The translations under genes were made by a program, and so were the position numbers. A stretch of 64,000 nt of DNA from Candidatus Flexifilum breve (GTDB taxonomy: Bacteria > Chloroflexota > Anaerolineae > Aggregatilineales > Phototrophicaceae), in assembly GCA_016717205.1 (NCBI GenBank), contig JADKGC010000011.1:232355-296354 (forward strand), in the 5' to 3' direction. The first letter of the stretch is position 1, and each line of letters begins with the position of its first letter. The notes beneath the pieces were generated by a model. That model did not search any database, was not told the origin of the DNA, and worked only from the letters and a program-made list of their open reading frames with translations. Of this stretch, positions 50,420 to 58,575 are shown piece by piece.

Positions 50420-51652
50420 TTAGATTATGCCACGTTGACGACGATAGTTAATAATTTCATAGATGATTTTGTGGAAATTGCCGATCTTCTTGTCGTCGTA
50501 GTAGACACAGCGGGCGCGGGCCAGCTCTTGGGGAATCGGGGTGTCATCACAGGCGAGGATGACGAGCGGTTTCTCACGTTGGAGGAAGTAGCGGTACTGA
50601 ATGCGCACGTAATTGGACGCCGCGGCCTCTTTTGACCAGATCAACACCATGAGCCAGCATTCGGCGAGCGCCAGTTCGACCGCTGCCATCCAGTCTTTGC
50701 TGCCCTGCGCTAAATACTGATCCACCCATGCCAGCAGCCCGCCGCTCTGCATCGACAGCATCATCGGCACGACGATGCCTTCCCAATCTTTGCGCCCGTA
50801 AGAGACGAAAATCGTGTCGACCAGCGCGCCGGGTTCGACGCCTGTGCCGAGCCGCGTCGTCTGCTTGACGGCGAATTCGGAATTGCGGTGCTTGTTGGCA
50901 AAGATGTTGTCGAGCGTTTCATCCTGACCGCGCGCGGCGTCCGGCTTGCGCGGGCGCGTGGGATCGAGCTTGTCGGTGACGGTCTTGTCCTGGAAGATGA
51001 ACTGGAGCTGCACCATTGACCCCAGCTTGATCACGTCGTTGGGCTGGAGCGGCTGAATCGTCTTCACCAGCTTGGCGTTGAGAGCCGTGCCATTGGTCGA
51101 ATTCAGGTCTTCCAGCGAATAGCCTTTGGGCGTGCGCAGCAGCCGCGCATGGAAGCGGCTGACTTCCGGGTCCTGAATGACGAAATCGTTGGAGAGATCG
51201 CGCCCGATCTTGATGACCGGCTTGTTGAGCTCAAACAAATAGCCGACCGCTGGCCCCATCGTCATCATCAGACCGTGCATCGCGCTCGGGTTGAACAGCC
51301 GCGCGGCAGTTTGCGCATCCACCGACGACATGACTTCTTTTTCTTTGGGATCGTACTGCGTGTATTCGAGGGTGATCGAGTCGCCGAGTTCGATCAACGT
51401 GCCCGGCGTGAGCATCCACGTGGTGATGACGCGCTGCCCGTTGACAAATGTGCCATTGCTCGACTGGAGATCATGCAGCTCGTAGCCTTCCAACAGCCGC
51501 ACGAGGCGGCAGTGTTCGCGGCTGACTTCATTATCGTGAATGACAATGTGATTCTTAACTCCACGACCGATCGAGACCTCGTCAGCGTCCAGTTCGAAGA
51601 TCGCCCCCGGTGTGGGTCCACGGCGCATTATCAGGCACAGCATGAGCAACAT
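50420..51652 (-). CDS. FHA-FHA-TIR protein with altered TIR active site
   Basis: About 410 residues. Two forkhead-associated domains bind phosphothreonine: FHA1 (residues 6-97: VSIGRGVKNHIVIHDNEVSREHC...LQSSNGTFVNG) and FHA2 (125-220: IKIGRDLSNDFVIQDPEVSRFHA...LNSTNGTALN). The TIR domain spans 279-400 (DTIFVSYGRKDWEGI, VLIWSKEAAASNYVR). Gln352 sits where the other TIR protein has Glu74 (S-x-W-V-x-x-E), so NADase activity is unlikely and the domain may only bind. The start is uncertain (TTG 51664, ATG 51652 or 51643). Upstream of the GAF kinase. Confidence 0.88.
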   Translation of the reverse strand: MLLMLCLIMRRGPTPGAIFELDADEVSIGRGVKNHIVIHDNEVSREHCRLVRLLEGYELHDLQSSNGTFVNGQRVITTWMLTPGTLIELGDSITLEYTQYDPKEKEVMSSVDAQTAARLFNPSAMHGLMMTMGPAVGYLFELNKPVIKIGRDLSNDFVIQDPEVSRFHARLLRTPKGYSLEDLNSTNGTALNAKLVKTIQPLQPNDVIKLGSMVQLQFIFQDKTVTDKLDPTRPRKPDAARGQDETLDNIFANKHRNSEFAVKQTTRLGTGVEPGALVDTIFVSYGRKDWEGIVVPMMLSMQSGGLLAWVDQYLAQGSKDWMAAVELALAECWLMVLIWSKEAAASNYVRIQYRYFLQREKPLVILACDDTPIPQELARARCVYYDDKKIGNFHKIIYEIINYRRQRGII

Positions 51653-51834
51653 CCAATCGCGCAATAGCTTTCAAATAACATAATATCCGAAATCGTGACC
51701 CCAGAAAAGCATGCATCGGCCTAACGTTGACTCGAAATCTGTACACCGTTGGTCGATAGTCAGATTGGCCTAAAGCAGGGCGCGCATTTTAACGGTACTA
51801 TAAGTGAAATGGCGACTCTTCAGAAAGGTTCTGC

Positions 51835-52425
51835 ATGATTTACCAACCCTATGATCGTTCATGGTGGGTGGAATGTCGCGTTCAGGGTGCAGCAATTTTA
51901 CGCGATTGGGTGAAGACGCTCGTCTTCGTCGCGGCGTTCGCGCTGCTCTTGAATCTATTCTTCCCGCGCTACGCCGTCAAAGGGGCGAGCATGGAACCGA
52001 CCCTGCATGAAACCGAGCGCTTATTCGTCAGCAACGTCGACACCATGACGCGCCCGCCGGAACGCGGCGAGGTCATCGTGCTCACGTCGCCCCACGATGG
52101 CGAGCTGATCGTCAAGCGCGTGATCGGGCTGCCGGGCGAAGTGGTCGAGATTCGCAGCGGGCGCGTGTACATCAACGGCGTGCCGCTGCATGAGGATTAC
52201 ATCAACGAAGCGCCGCGTTACAGCGGACACTGGGAAGTCGGCGCAAACCAGTACTTCATTCTCGGCGATAACCGCAATCACAGCCTCGATTCGGGGGACT
52301 ACGGCCCGATTGACGCGAGCATCATTCACGGGGTGGTTAAGTTCCGCTGGTGGCCGCTCAGCGACCTGAGTATGTTCGCCGTCCCCGATTACGGAACGCT
52401 CGGCAGCAATCAACACACGCCGTAG
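51835..52425 (+). CDS. lepB: Signal peptidase I
   Basis: A 196-residue type I signal peptidase that removes signal peptides of exported proteins. One N-terminal helix (LVFVAAFALLLNLFF), the catalytic Ser52 in KGASMEPTL, the general base Lys94 in IVKRVIGLPGE, box D/E in YFILGDNRNHSLDSGDYGPI. Length suits Gram-positive-type enzymes. The window's many exported proteins would be its substrates. It is divergent from FHA-TIR; TATAAG at about 51800 may be its -10. Confidence 0.95.
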   Translation: MIYQPYDRSWWVECRVQGAAILRDWVKTLVFVAAFALLLNLFFPRYAVKGASMEPTLHETERLFVSNVDTMTRPPERGEVIVLTSPHDGELIVKRVIGLPGEVVEIRSGRVYINGVPLHEDYINEAPRYSGHWEVGANQYFILGDNRNHSLDSGDYGPIDASIIHGVVKFRWWPLSDLSMFAVPDYGTLGSNQHTP

Positions 52426-52426
52426 A

Positions 52427-52510
52427 GCAACCTCACCCCGCAATCCCCTCTCCGGGTGGAGAGGGGACTTGGAAACGCAGCGCGTCGCCTTTCACCCCAG
52501 CCCCACTCCT
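52427..52510. repeat. Degenerate repeat C
   Basis: CCTCACCCCGCAATCCCCTC then TCCGGGTGGAGAGGGGACTT, and a remnant CACCCCAGCCCCACTCC with ACGTTAGCGGGG. Between lepB and the VOC gene. Confidence 0.65.
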
Positions 52511-52591
52511 ACGTTAGCGGGGAAAATATGCTTGTCTTGGCGCCCTCTGCCAAATTGGTTGAGGGTCGGGATAGACGATAGGAGGAGCGTG

Positions 52592-53050
52592 ATGAGTTCA
52601 GACAAACCCAATCTGAAGCGGATGGATAATGTCGGCATCGTGGTGGAAGCTCTCGACGACGCCATCGCGTTTTTCGCGGAGCTGGGTCTGCGGCTCGAAG
52701 GGCGCGGCCTGATCGAAGGTGAGTGGGCCGGGCGCGTGACCGGACTGGGCACGCAGCGCGTCGAGATAGCCATGCTGGTCACCCCCGACGGCCACAGCCG
52801 GCTTGAGTTGTCGCGCTTTCTCGCGCCACAGGTCATCGGCGATCATCGCAACGCCCCGGTGAACGCGCTCGGCTACCTGCGGGTGATGTTCGAGGTGGAC
52901 GACATCGACGACACGCTCACCCGCCTCCGCCGTCACGGCGCGCAGCTCGTCGGCGAAGTGGTGCAGTACGAGGACTCGTATCGGCTCTGCTACATTCGCG
53001 GTCCGGAAGGCCTGCTCATCGGGCTGGCGCAGGAAATATCAAAGCGGTGA
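52592..53050 (+). CDS. VOC-family (glyoxalase/dioxygenase-fold) protein
   Basis: A 152-residue vicinal-oxygen-chelate protein with two beta-alpha-beta-beta-beta modules: MDNVGIVVEALDDAIAFFAELGLRLEGRG...VEIAMLVTPDGHSRLELSRF and YLRVMFEVDDIDDTLTRLRRHGAQLVGE...YIRGPEGLLIGLAQE. Metal ligands are not clear, so it may be a lyase, a dioxygenase or a drug-binding protein. GGAGGAG precedes the ATG at 52592; the longer upstream frame crosses repeat sequence. Confidence 0.9.
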   Translation: MSSDKPNLKRMDNVGIVVEALDDAIAFFAELGLRLEGRGLIEGEWAGRVTGLGTQRVEIAMLVTPDGHSRLELSRFLAPQVIGDHRNAPVNALGYLRVMFEVDDIDDTLTRLRRHGAQLVGEVVQYEDSYRLCYIRGPEGLLIGLAQEISKR

Positions 53051-53054
53051 TCGT

Positions 53055-53083
53055 AGGGGCGCACACGCAGTTGCGCCTCTTTG
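53055..53083. repeat. Repeat D hairpin
   Basis: GTAGGGGCGCACACGCAGTT followed by GCGCCTC: arms GGCGCA/TGCGCC. Directly after the VOC stop, possibly its terminator. The rest of 53051-53441 holds no gene I can support. Confidence 0.7.
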
Positions 53084-53441
53084 GAGAGCTCCGTTGCGCT
53101 TTACCCCGCCGCCTCGGCGACCTCGTCGGCGCTGGCAACGCGGTTATCACGCCACCGTGCTGGCTCAACCCGCACCCCGCTCCGCGTTAGGATACCCAAA
53201 ACCGGCGCTGGTTACACCGCCACCGCCAGGTGGTTGAGAGGATCTTCGCCGTCCTGACTACCGCCTTTGACCTCTATATCCGTCCGTGGATCGCTTTCGA
53301 TAACCTGCGTGAGCCACGAGCCAACGGTCGTCATTTGAGCGTAGTCCAGCGGTCAGGTGAGAGTACGCCGCCCGTCCATGAGATTGCCGGGAGTCCGGTT
53401 ATCGTTCACAGTAACGAATAAATTTCTTTCGGGGGTGTGCG

Positions 53442-54224
53442 GTGATTGGGTGGACGAAGGCCTTAGTGATCGGATTGCTGCCGGTGGTCGCCGGGTTAGT
53501 CGTGCTGCTGCTGATGCAGCCCGCCGTGTGTCCTATCAATCAGGTGTCGGCAACCGCACTCGCCACGCCCACATCCGCGCCCACCCTCGCCCCGCTGGTC
53601 GATGCGCCCAAACTGGCGCCGCAGTGTCTCGTCGGCAGCGCCGTTCCCGGCGATCTGCTCGTGCGCTCGTACCCTGGCGCGGAATTCGCGGAGCTCGGCA
53701 CGCTGGTCGCCGAGTTGACCGCGCTCGGCCTGACGGATGATGGCTGGGTGACAGTCAATTACGGCGAACGTCGCGGTTGGCTGCGCGCGGAAAATCTACG
53801 ATTTTCTGGCGTATGCGCGGCGCTGCCCCGCGTGCGCAATCCGCTGATCCCGGTGGCCGCGCCGGACGCCGAGGTGTTCGCGCTGCAAGTGGATCGCGAC
53901 GGCGACGGCTCATTCCGCAACACCATTTCCACGCCGGAAGGCGACGCGCTCGACATCCTGTGGGTGGTCATCATCAACCTGTACACCCAACCACCCAACA
54001 ACCTGCGCGAATTCACCCTCACGCTGGACTGCGACGGCGCGCAGCCTGACGCCGTGCGCTGGGGCTGGGCCTACGAAACGCCGACCCTCACCTGCGGTGA
54101 TGCGCTGACACTGCCGTTCACGCTCGACAACCCGCAGCAGCCCTTCAGCATTACCTATGCGCCCAACAGCCCGCAGAGCTACATCAACTATGTGCTGCGC
54201 GTCAGCCCGGGAGCCGAGGGCTAA
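53442..54224 (+). CDS. Membrane-anchored SH3-like extracellular protein
   Basis: A 260-residue protein. One N-terminal membrane segment (ALVIGLLPVVAGLVVLLLM), a Thr/Pro spacer (residues 35-55), then an SH3b-like stretch (GDLLVRSYPGAEFAELGTLVAELTALGLTDDGWVTVNYGERRGWLRAENL, residues about 68-118). The C-terminal part is beta-rich and unassigned (FALQVDRDGDGSFRN, FTLTLDCDGAQPD). A GTG start is preceded by GGGGG. First of three same-strand secreted genes (53442-56236), each within 90 bases of the next. Confidence 0.75.
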   Translation: MIGWTKALVIGLLPVVAGLVVLLLMQPAVCPINQVSATALATPTSAPTLAPLVDAPKLAPQCLVGSAVPGDLLVRSYPGAEFAELGTLVAELTALGLTDDGWVTVNYGERRGWLRAENLRFSGVCAALPRVRNPLIPVAAPDAEVFALQVDRDGDGSFRNTISTPEGDALDILWVVIINLYTQPPNNLREFTLTLDCDGAQPDAVRWGWAYETPTLTCGDALTLPFTLDNPQQPFSITYAPNSPQSYINYVLRVSPGAEG

Positions 54225-54309
54225 CCGAATTCGTACCAAGAACCACAGCTTACTTCTTCGTATCGTGGACAATAGTAGCATAGGCATTGCTGCTGACGAG
54301 GAAGATGCT

Positions 54310-55545
54310 ATGCGGTTTGTGCGTTTGGGAATTGTGATCGTATCGTTGTTGTCCACATGGTTGCTCCTCGCCCAGAGTGACGAGGGGATCATGATTCCGG
54401 CGGATACCACTGCCCTGATCGATTTTGCGCAGGGCGCGCCGACCAACTACCGCGTTCGCCAATACCCGGATCAACCGACGGTCGTGACGCTCATGGGCGT
54501 TGATATCCCCTTCACCGCGCAAATTCTCGATTCTAACGGGACGGTGCTGGCCGAATTCGCCGAAGGGGTCTTCATTGTGACGCTGGAACTCGGCAGCGGT
54601 GATGCCGTGTTCACGCTGCACATCGAACCGCACGTCGAACCGGGTGTCGTGCTGGTGCGCGTTGGTTCCGATTACGAGGAGAGCGCGCCGAGCATCGAGG
54701 AGGCACGGGTGCTGCCACCCGCAACGCCCACGCCGACCCTTACCTACACGCCGACGAATACGCCCACGTTCACGCCCACATTCACGCCGACCGAGACCTT
54801 CACGCCGTCGCTGACGCCCTCACGGACACCGACTAACACGCTGACGCCGACGGAGACGCACACACCGACGTTCACCCCGTCGAATACGCGCCGCCCCACG
54901 TCGACGCCCGCGCCGACTGAGACGAATACGCAGCCGCCGACGGAAACGCCCGTGCCGCCCACGGCGACCAACACGCGCACCCCGCGCGCGACGGCCACAC
55001 CTCAACCACCGACCGTGCCCCCGGTGCCGCCCACAGCGACCAACACGCGCACCCCGCGCAATACCGCGACGCCACCGCCGCCGACAGAAACGCCCGTGCC
55101 ACCCACGGCGACGAATACACGCACACCGCGCGCGACCTCAACGCCGCGTCCACCGACAGGCACGCCTCTGGCCTACGCGCCCGCCGACAACGACTACGAA
55201 CTGGACGTGACGACCGGCACGGTCACCACGATCAGCGATATGGTGTCGTACTCTGAAGGCGATCAGGAAGATCGAGTGGTGTATACTGTGCTCAACGTGA
55301 ATCGGGATGCCAAACAACCGGGCGGAGAACTCACGTTAACGATCACCGCAACCTGCACCGGAACGGGCGTCGAAAATATTCGATTTGCGACCGGTGGGCA
55401 GACTTTCGCATGTGGTGATACGATTATCTCACGTCAAGTGGTGTTCGATTCGAAGAGTGGCAGTATCTTGATTGCTGCTTTCCGTGGAGAGGGCACATTA
55501 GTGACATGGACTTTGACCGGGACAGCCGAGCAAGTCAACCCATAA
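54310..55545 (+). CDS. Secreted Thr-Pro-repeat protein
   Basis: A 411-residue exported protein. The signal peptide (MRFVRLGIVIVSLLSTWLLLAQ) is followed by a beta-rich domain (residues 25-135), a 145-residue Thr/Pro stalk (PTPTLTYTPTNTPTFTPTFT and later PVPPTATNTRTPRATATPQP units), and a C-terminal beta-sandwich (VVYTVLNVNRDAKQPGGELTLTITATC...GTLVTWTLTGTAEQ). The stalk is probably glycosylated or wall-spanning. The unit PVPPTATNTRTPR is repeated three times. GAGGAAG before the ATG. The function is unknown. Confidence 0.78.
   Translation: MRFVRLGIVIVSLLSTWLLLAQSDEGIMIPADTTALIDFAQGAPTNYRVRQYPDQPTVVTLMGVDIPFTAQILDSNGTVLAEFAEGVFIVTLELGSGDAVFTLHIEPHVEPGVVLVRVGSDYEESAPSIEEARVLPPATPTPTLTYTPTNTPTFTPTFTPTETFTPSLTPSRTPTNTLTPTETHTPTFTPSNTRRPTSTPAPTETNTQPPTETPVPPTATNTRTPRATATPQPPTVPPVPPTATNTRTPRNTATPPPPTETPVPPTATNTRTPRATSTPRPPTGTPLAYAPADNDYELDVTTGTVTTISDMVSYSEGDQEDRVVYTVLNVNRDAKQPGGELTLTITATCTGTGVENIRFATGGQTFACGDTIISRQVVFDSKSGSILIAAFRGEGTLVTWTLTGTAEQVNP
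54727..55165 (+). repeat. Thr-Pro codon tandem repeat
   Basis: A coding minisatellite: irregular ACGCCGACG/CCCACG units, then three near-copies of a module of about 72-75 bases (starting near 54949, 55021 and 55093) with the shared segment CCCACGGCGACCAACACGCG. It encodes the protein's stalk. Confidence 0.75.
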
Positions 55546-55558
55546 TCGAGGTGGTTGG

Positions 55559-56236
55559 ATGAACGCAGCAGCACGTCTTACACTCATTGTCATTGGACTA
55601 TTTTTGTTGGCAACTGGCGTCTGGGCGCAGGATGGCGAACCGGTCGGTATCGGCTCCGGCTTGACGCCGATTGACTTTGCCACCGATGCCGGGCCCCAAG
55701 TCTTCCTTTTACAAACGACTCCCGATGAGCCGACCACGCTCAGCGCGAGCGCCGACCCCGCCGACTTCCCGTATCTGGTGGAAGTGCGCGACCCGCGCGG
55801 CAACGTCACCGCCCGGCTGACCAATGTCATCGCGTCGCGGCTCACGCTCGATAACAGCAATCGCAGCTACGAAATCACCGTCATCCCCAACGACCCAGCG
55901 CGCGCGGGGCAGGTCATCCTCGATATTGAAGGCGCGATTGAACCGGAAACCGAGGTCGAAGCGACGCCCGCGCCCGTGGAAGCTGAACCCGTCGGGCAGG
56001 CGCAGAGCGCTGCGGGCGAAATTGCGTGCTTCGTCAGCACCAATTCGCGCGTGAATATCCGCCGCGAACCCAACGTCGATGCCGAAGTCGTCGGCCTGCT
56101 GACCGTGCGCACGCAGATCGGCGCGAACGGGTTGAGCAGCGATGGTTTGTGGTATGGCGTGGTGATGCTCGATGATACGCAGGCGTGGATTTTCGGCGAG
56201 GCTGTCCGCGAAGTGTCGCCCTGCAATTTCAATTAG
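55559..56236 (+). CDS. Secreted SH3-domain protein
   Basis: A 225-residue exported protein: signal peptide (LTLIVIGLFLLATGVWAQ), a domain like the N-terminal part of the preceding protein (TPIDFATDAGPQVFLLQTTPDEPTTLSASA), a short acidic/Pro linker (residues 128-150), and a C-terminal SH3b domain (CFVSTNSRVNIRREPNVDAEVVGLLTVRTQIGANGLSSDGLWYGVVM). SH3b modules often bind wall polymers. It starts 13 bases after the previous stop, so the genes are co-transcribed. Confidence 0.82.
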   Translation: MNAAARLTLIVIGLFLLATGVWAQDGEPVGIGSGLTPIDFATDAGPQVFLLQTTPDEPTTLSASADPADFPYLVEVRDPRGNVTARLTNVIASRLTLDNSNRSYEITVIPNDPARAGQVILDIEGAIEPETEVEATPAPVEAEPVGQAQSAAGEIACFVSTNSRVNIRREPNVDAEVVGLLTVRTQIGANGLSSDGLWYGVVMLDDTQAWIFGEAVREVSPCNFN

Positions 56237-56249
56237 AGAGAAGATTAAA

Positions 56250-56308
56250 CCTCACCCCCCAGCCCCCTCTCCTACAGGAGAGGGGGAGCTAAGCGCAGCG
56301 GGGTGAGG
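56250..56308. repeat. Repeat C variant
   Basis: CCTCACCCCCCAGCCCCCTC/TCCTACAGGAGAGGGGGAGC and GCAGCGGGGTGAGG: the outer CCTCACCCC pairs with GGGGTGAGG, forming a long stem between convergent genes, a likely bidirectional terminator. Confidence 0.8.
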
Positions 56309-56315
56309 TTTGGTT

Positions 56316-56765
56316 TTACGTCGTATAGCTGACCGGGTTGCCCTGGCTGCCTTTTTTGCCATCCGGCCAGGTAGTCGATTCGTTGAACTTAAGGCCGGTG
56401 ACAATCGCGCCTTTCATGTTCGCCCCCGTGAGGTTGGCGCCATTCAGAATCGCGTTGGTCAGGTTGGCATTCGTCAGGCGCGCGCTGGTGAGCGTCGCGC
56501 TGCTGAAGTTGACGCCCGTCAGGTTCGCCCCGTTCAAGTCCAGCCCGACCCCTTGCACCGTGGTCATATCGCTAAAGCTCAGGTTCGCGTTGATGAGAAT
56601 CGCTTCGCGCAGGGTCGCCGCGACGAACTTCGCCGCGCGCGCCGAAGCCCCAGTCATATCCAGACGCGTCATATCGAGCGCTGATAGGTCAATACCCGCC
56701 AGCCGGGGCGTAGTCCCCGCACCGACGAGCGCCAGAATGAGTTCTTTACGATTAATTTCCGCCAT
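56316..56765 (-). CDS. Pentapeptide-repeat protein
   Basis: A 149-residue protein. Residues 25-130 carry A(D/N)LxX pentapeptides: IDLSALDMTRLDMTGASARA, LREAILINANLSF, LNGANLTGVNFSSATLTSARLTNANLTNAILNGANLTGANMKGAIV. They form a right-handed quadrilateral beta-helix. Some such proteins mimic DNA and protect gyrase, most have unknown roles. GAGGA lies before ATG 56765. Its start overlaps the epimerase stop by 14 bases, so it is the second gene of that operon. Confidence 0.88.
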   Translation of the reverse strand: MAEINRKELILALVGAGTTPRLAGIDLSALDMTRLDMTGASARAAKFVAATLREAILINANLSFSDMTTVQGVGLDLNGANLTGVNFSSATLTSARLTNANLTNAILNGANLTGANMKGAIVTGLKFNESTTWPDGKKGSQGNPVSYTT

Positions 56766-57735
56766 GTGCTTTTTCCTCACGGTGATAGGCGATAATCTGG
56801 TCGATTGTGTCGTCTAAGGAGGTAGTCGGCTTCCATTCTACCAGTCCGCAGATTTTATCCAACGCCGGCACGCGCCGCCGGAAGTCTTCGAACCCGGCTT
56901 CGTAGGCTTCTTCATAGGGAATGACCTTGATTTCCGAGCTACTGCCCGCGCGCTGCCGCACTCGGTCGGCCAGTTCGTAGATCGAGACCTCTTCGCTGCT
57001 GCCGATATTGAACACCTGCCCAATTGCGTCGGGCGCTTCGCTCAACAGGTGAATCGCATGCACCACGTCGTTCACATTCGCGAAGCAGCGCTGCTGTTGG
57101 CCGTCGCCGTAGACCATGATCGGCTCGTTGTTGATCGCCCATTTGACGAAGCGCGGCAGCACCATCCCATACTGCCCGTGCTGACGCGGCCCGACGGTGT
57201 TGAATAGGCGGAAGATCACGACGGGCAGCCCCGTCTCTTTGAGGTAGGCCAACGCGAGAAATTCATCGATCGCTTTGCTGGCGGCGTAGCTCCAGCGGGA
57301 GCGAGTCGTCGCGCCGAGCACGCTGTCGTCGTCTTCGTGGAACGGGAAACGCACGCCTTTACCATACACTTCTGAGGTCGAGGCGATGAGCACTTTCTTG
57401 CGGTAGCGGCGGGCCGTCTTGAGCACCACTTCGCTGCCGCCGATATTCGTTTCGATGGTTTCGATGGGTTCACTGATGATGCGCTGCACCCCCACTGCCG
57501 CGGCCAGGTGGAAGATCACATCACATTCGCTGACCAGTCGATCCATGACATGGATGTTGCGGATGTCTTCAATAGCAGTGCGGAACTTGGGATGATGCTC
57601 AATCGCCGCGAGATTCTTAATGCGCCCTGTGCTCAGGTTATCAATAATGGTAACTTGGTAGCCGTGTTCAAGCAGTCGCTCGGCTAAGTGACTGCCAATG
57701 AAGCCCGCCCCACCGGTGATCAATGCATGAGTCAT
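56752..57735 (-). CDS. NAD-dependent epimerase/dehydratase (SDR, nucleotide-sugar type)
   Basis: A 327-residue extended SDR: GGAGFIGSHLAERLLEHGYQV (NAD Rossmann), IIDNLSTGRIKNL, VIFHLAAAVGVQRI, SEVYGKG, SYAASKAIDEF (Y-x-x-x-K catalytic pair) and VFRLFNTVGPRQHGQYGMVLPRFV. Closest in motif style to UDP-glucuronate decarboxylase/UDP-glucose 4-epimerase-like enzymes for surface sugar synthesis. ATG 57735 has AGGA five bases upstream. Two codons separate the track of this gene from the pentapeptide gene's start, a translational overlap. Confidence 0.9.
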   Translation of the reverse strand: MTHALITGGAGFIGSHLAERLLEHGYQVTIIDNLSTGRIKNLAAIEHHPKFRTAIEDIRNIHVMDRLVSECDVIFHLAAAVGVQRIISEPIETIETNIGGSEVVLKTARRYRKKVLIASTSEVYGKGVRFPFHEDDDSVLGATTRSRWSYAASKAIDEFLALAYLKETGLPVVIFRLFNTVGPRQHGQYGMVLPRFVKWAINNEPIMVYGDGQQQRCFANVNDVVHAIHLLSEAPDAIGQVFNIGSSEEVSIYELADRVRQRAGSSSEIKVIPYEEAYEAGFEDFRRRVPALDKICGLVEWKPTTSLDDTIDQIIAYHREEKAHGGN

Positions 57736-57851
57736 GGTTATCCTGTTCGTCGTAATACCAGACACATGTTAACCAAAGTACTGCGCATCCACAATAGACG
57801 TATATCAATTGTAGTCCAATCGTCGTTTTGAGTAGCCTGCCCGAGGACGCC

Positions 57852-58502
57852 ATGACCAAAGCCCCCGAAACCGAGAAAGAAACGCAGCGCATCGAAGCCT
57901 TTAGCGACGGCGTGTTCGCCATTGTCGTCACGTTGCTGATATTTAACGTCAAGCTGCCCGACCCCGCGGCGGTGACGGCTAACGGCTTGCTCGCCGAACT
58001 GGCGAAGTCCTGGACGATTTATCTGGCGTTTGCGGCGAGCTTCTTCTTCGTGCTCGTCATGTGGATTAATCATCACCGCTTATTCACCATCATTCGCCGC
58101 TCGGATAACAACCTCATGCTGCTGAATGGGCTGCTGCTGTTCGGCGTGACTGTGGTGCCGTTCCCCACATCGATTGTCGCGGCGTACCTGCTTGACCCGC
58201 AGCAGCAGGCGGCCGTCTTCATCTATAACGGGTGGTTTTTCCTCGTGGCGATCATGTTTCAACTGCTGTGGCGCTACGCGGCGCACAACAACCGCCTGTT
58301 CAGTCACGCTGTTGACCCAGCGATCACGCGGCACATTGCCCGGTCGTACAACATCGGTCTGGTGCTGTACCTCGCCGCCGTGCTGATCGATATCATCAGC
58401 CCTCCGGTCAGCCTGGCGATTTCAATTGGGCTGGCCGTGTTCTTCGCCATCCCCAACCGCCAAGTTCAGCAGTTGATGACAACCAGCGACACGACTGCCT
58501 AA
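57852..58502 (+). CDS. TMEM175-family potassium channel
   Basis: A 216-residue six-helix membrane protein. The hallmark RIEAFSDGVFAIVVTLLIF (R-x-x-x-F-S-D in helix 1) defines bacterial TMEM175 (DUF1211). Helix 3-4 region FFFVLVMWINHHRLF and AIMFQLLWRYAA follow. These proteins conduct potassium through a hydrophobic filter. GAGG five bases before the ATG. Convergent with the TPR/propeller gene across repeat D. Confidence 0.92.
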   Translation: MTKAPETEKETQRIEAFSDGVFAIVVTLLIFNVKLPDPAAVTANGLLAELAKSWTIYLAFAASFFFVLVMWINHHRLFTIIRRSDNNLMLLNGLLLFGVTVVPFPTSIVAAYLLDPQQQAAVFIYNGWFFLVAIMFQLLWRYAAHNNRLFSHAVDPAITRHIARSYNIGLVLYLAAVLIDIISPPVSLAISIGLAVFFAIPNRQVQQLMTTSDTTA

Positions 58503-58523
58503 AACAGGTTCACGGGAATTTTC

Positions 58524-58575
58524 GTGTAGGGGCTGTCTGCCCGATTTCGGGCGCACACGCAGGTGCGCCCCTACT
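58524..58575. repeat. Repeat D hairpin between convergent genes
   Basis: GGGCGCAC-ACGCAG-GTGCGCCC at 58549-58570 inside GTAGGGGC...CCCTAC; the outer GTAGGGG (58526-58532) also pairs with CCCCTAC (58568-58574). Its position between two stop codons suggests a bidirectional terminator. Confidence 0.8.

Noticed and set aside
52469..52591. Upstream extension of the VOC protein
   Set aside because: This stretch is degenerate repeat C; ATG 52592 follows GGAGGAG.
53330..53420. Possible decayed tRNA (TAGTCCAGCGGTCAGG then CCGGGAGTCCGG)
   Set aside because: No acceptor stem or TTCGA loop can be formed.
54744..54998. Val/Gly repeat frame on the minus strand
   Set aside because: Simple complement of the Thr-Pro codon repeat.
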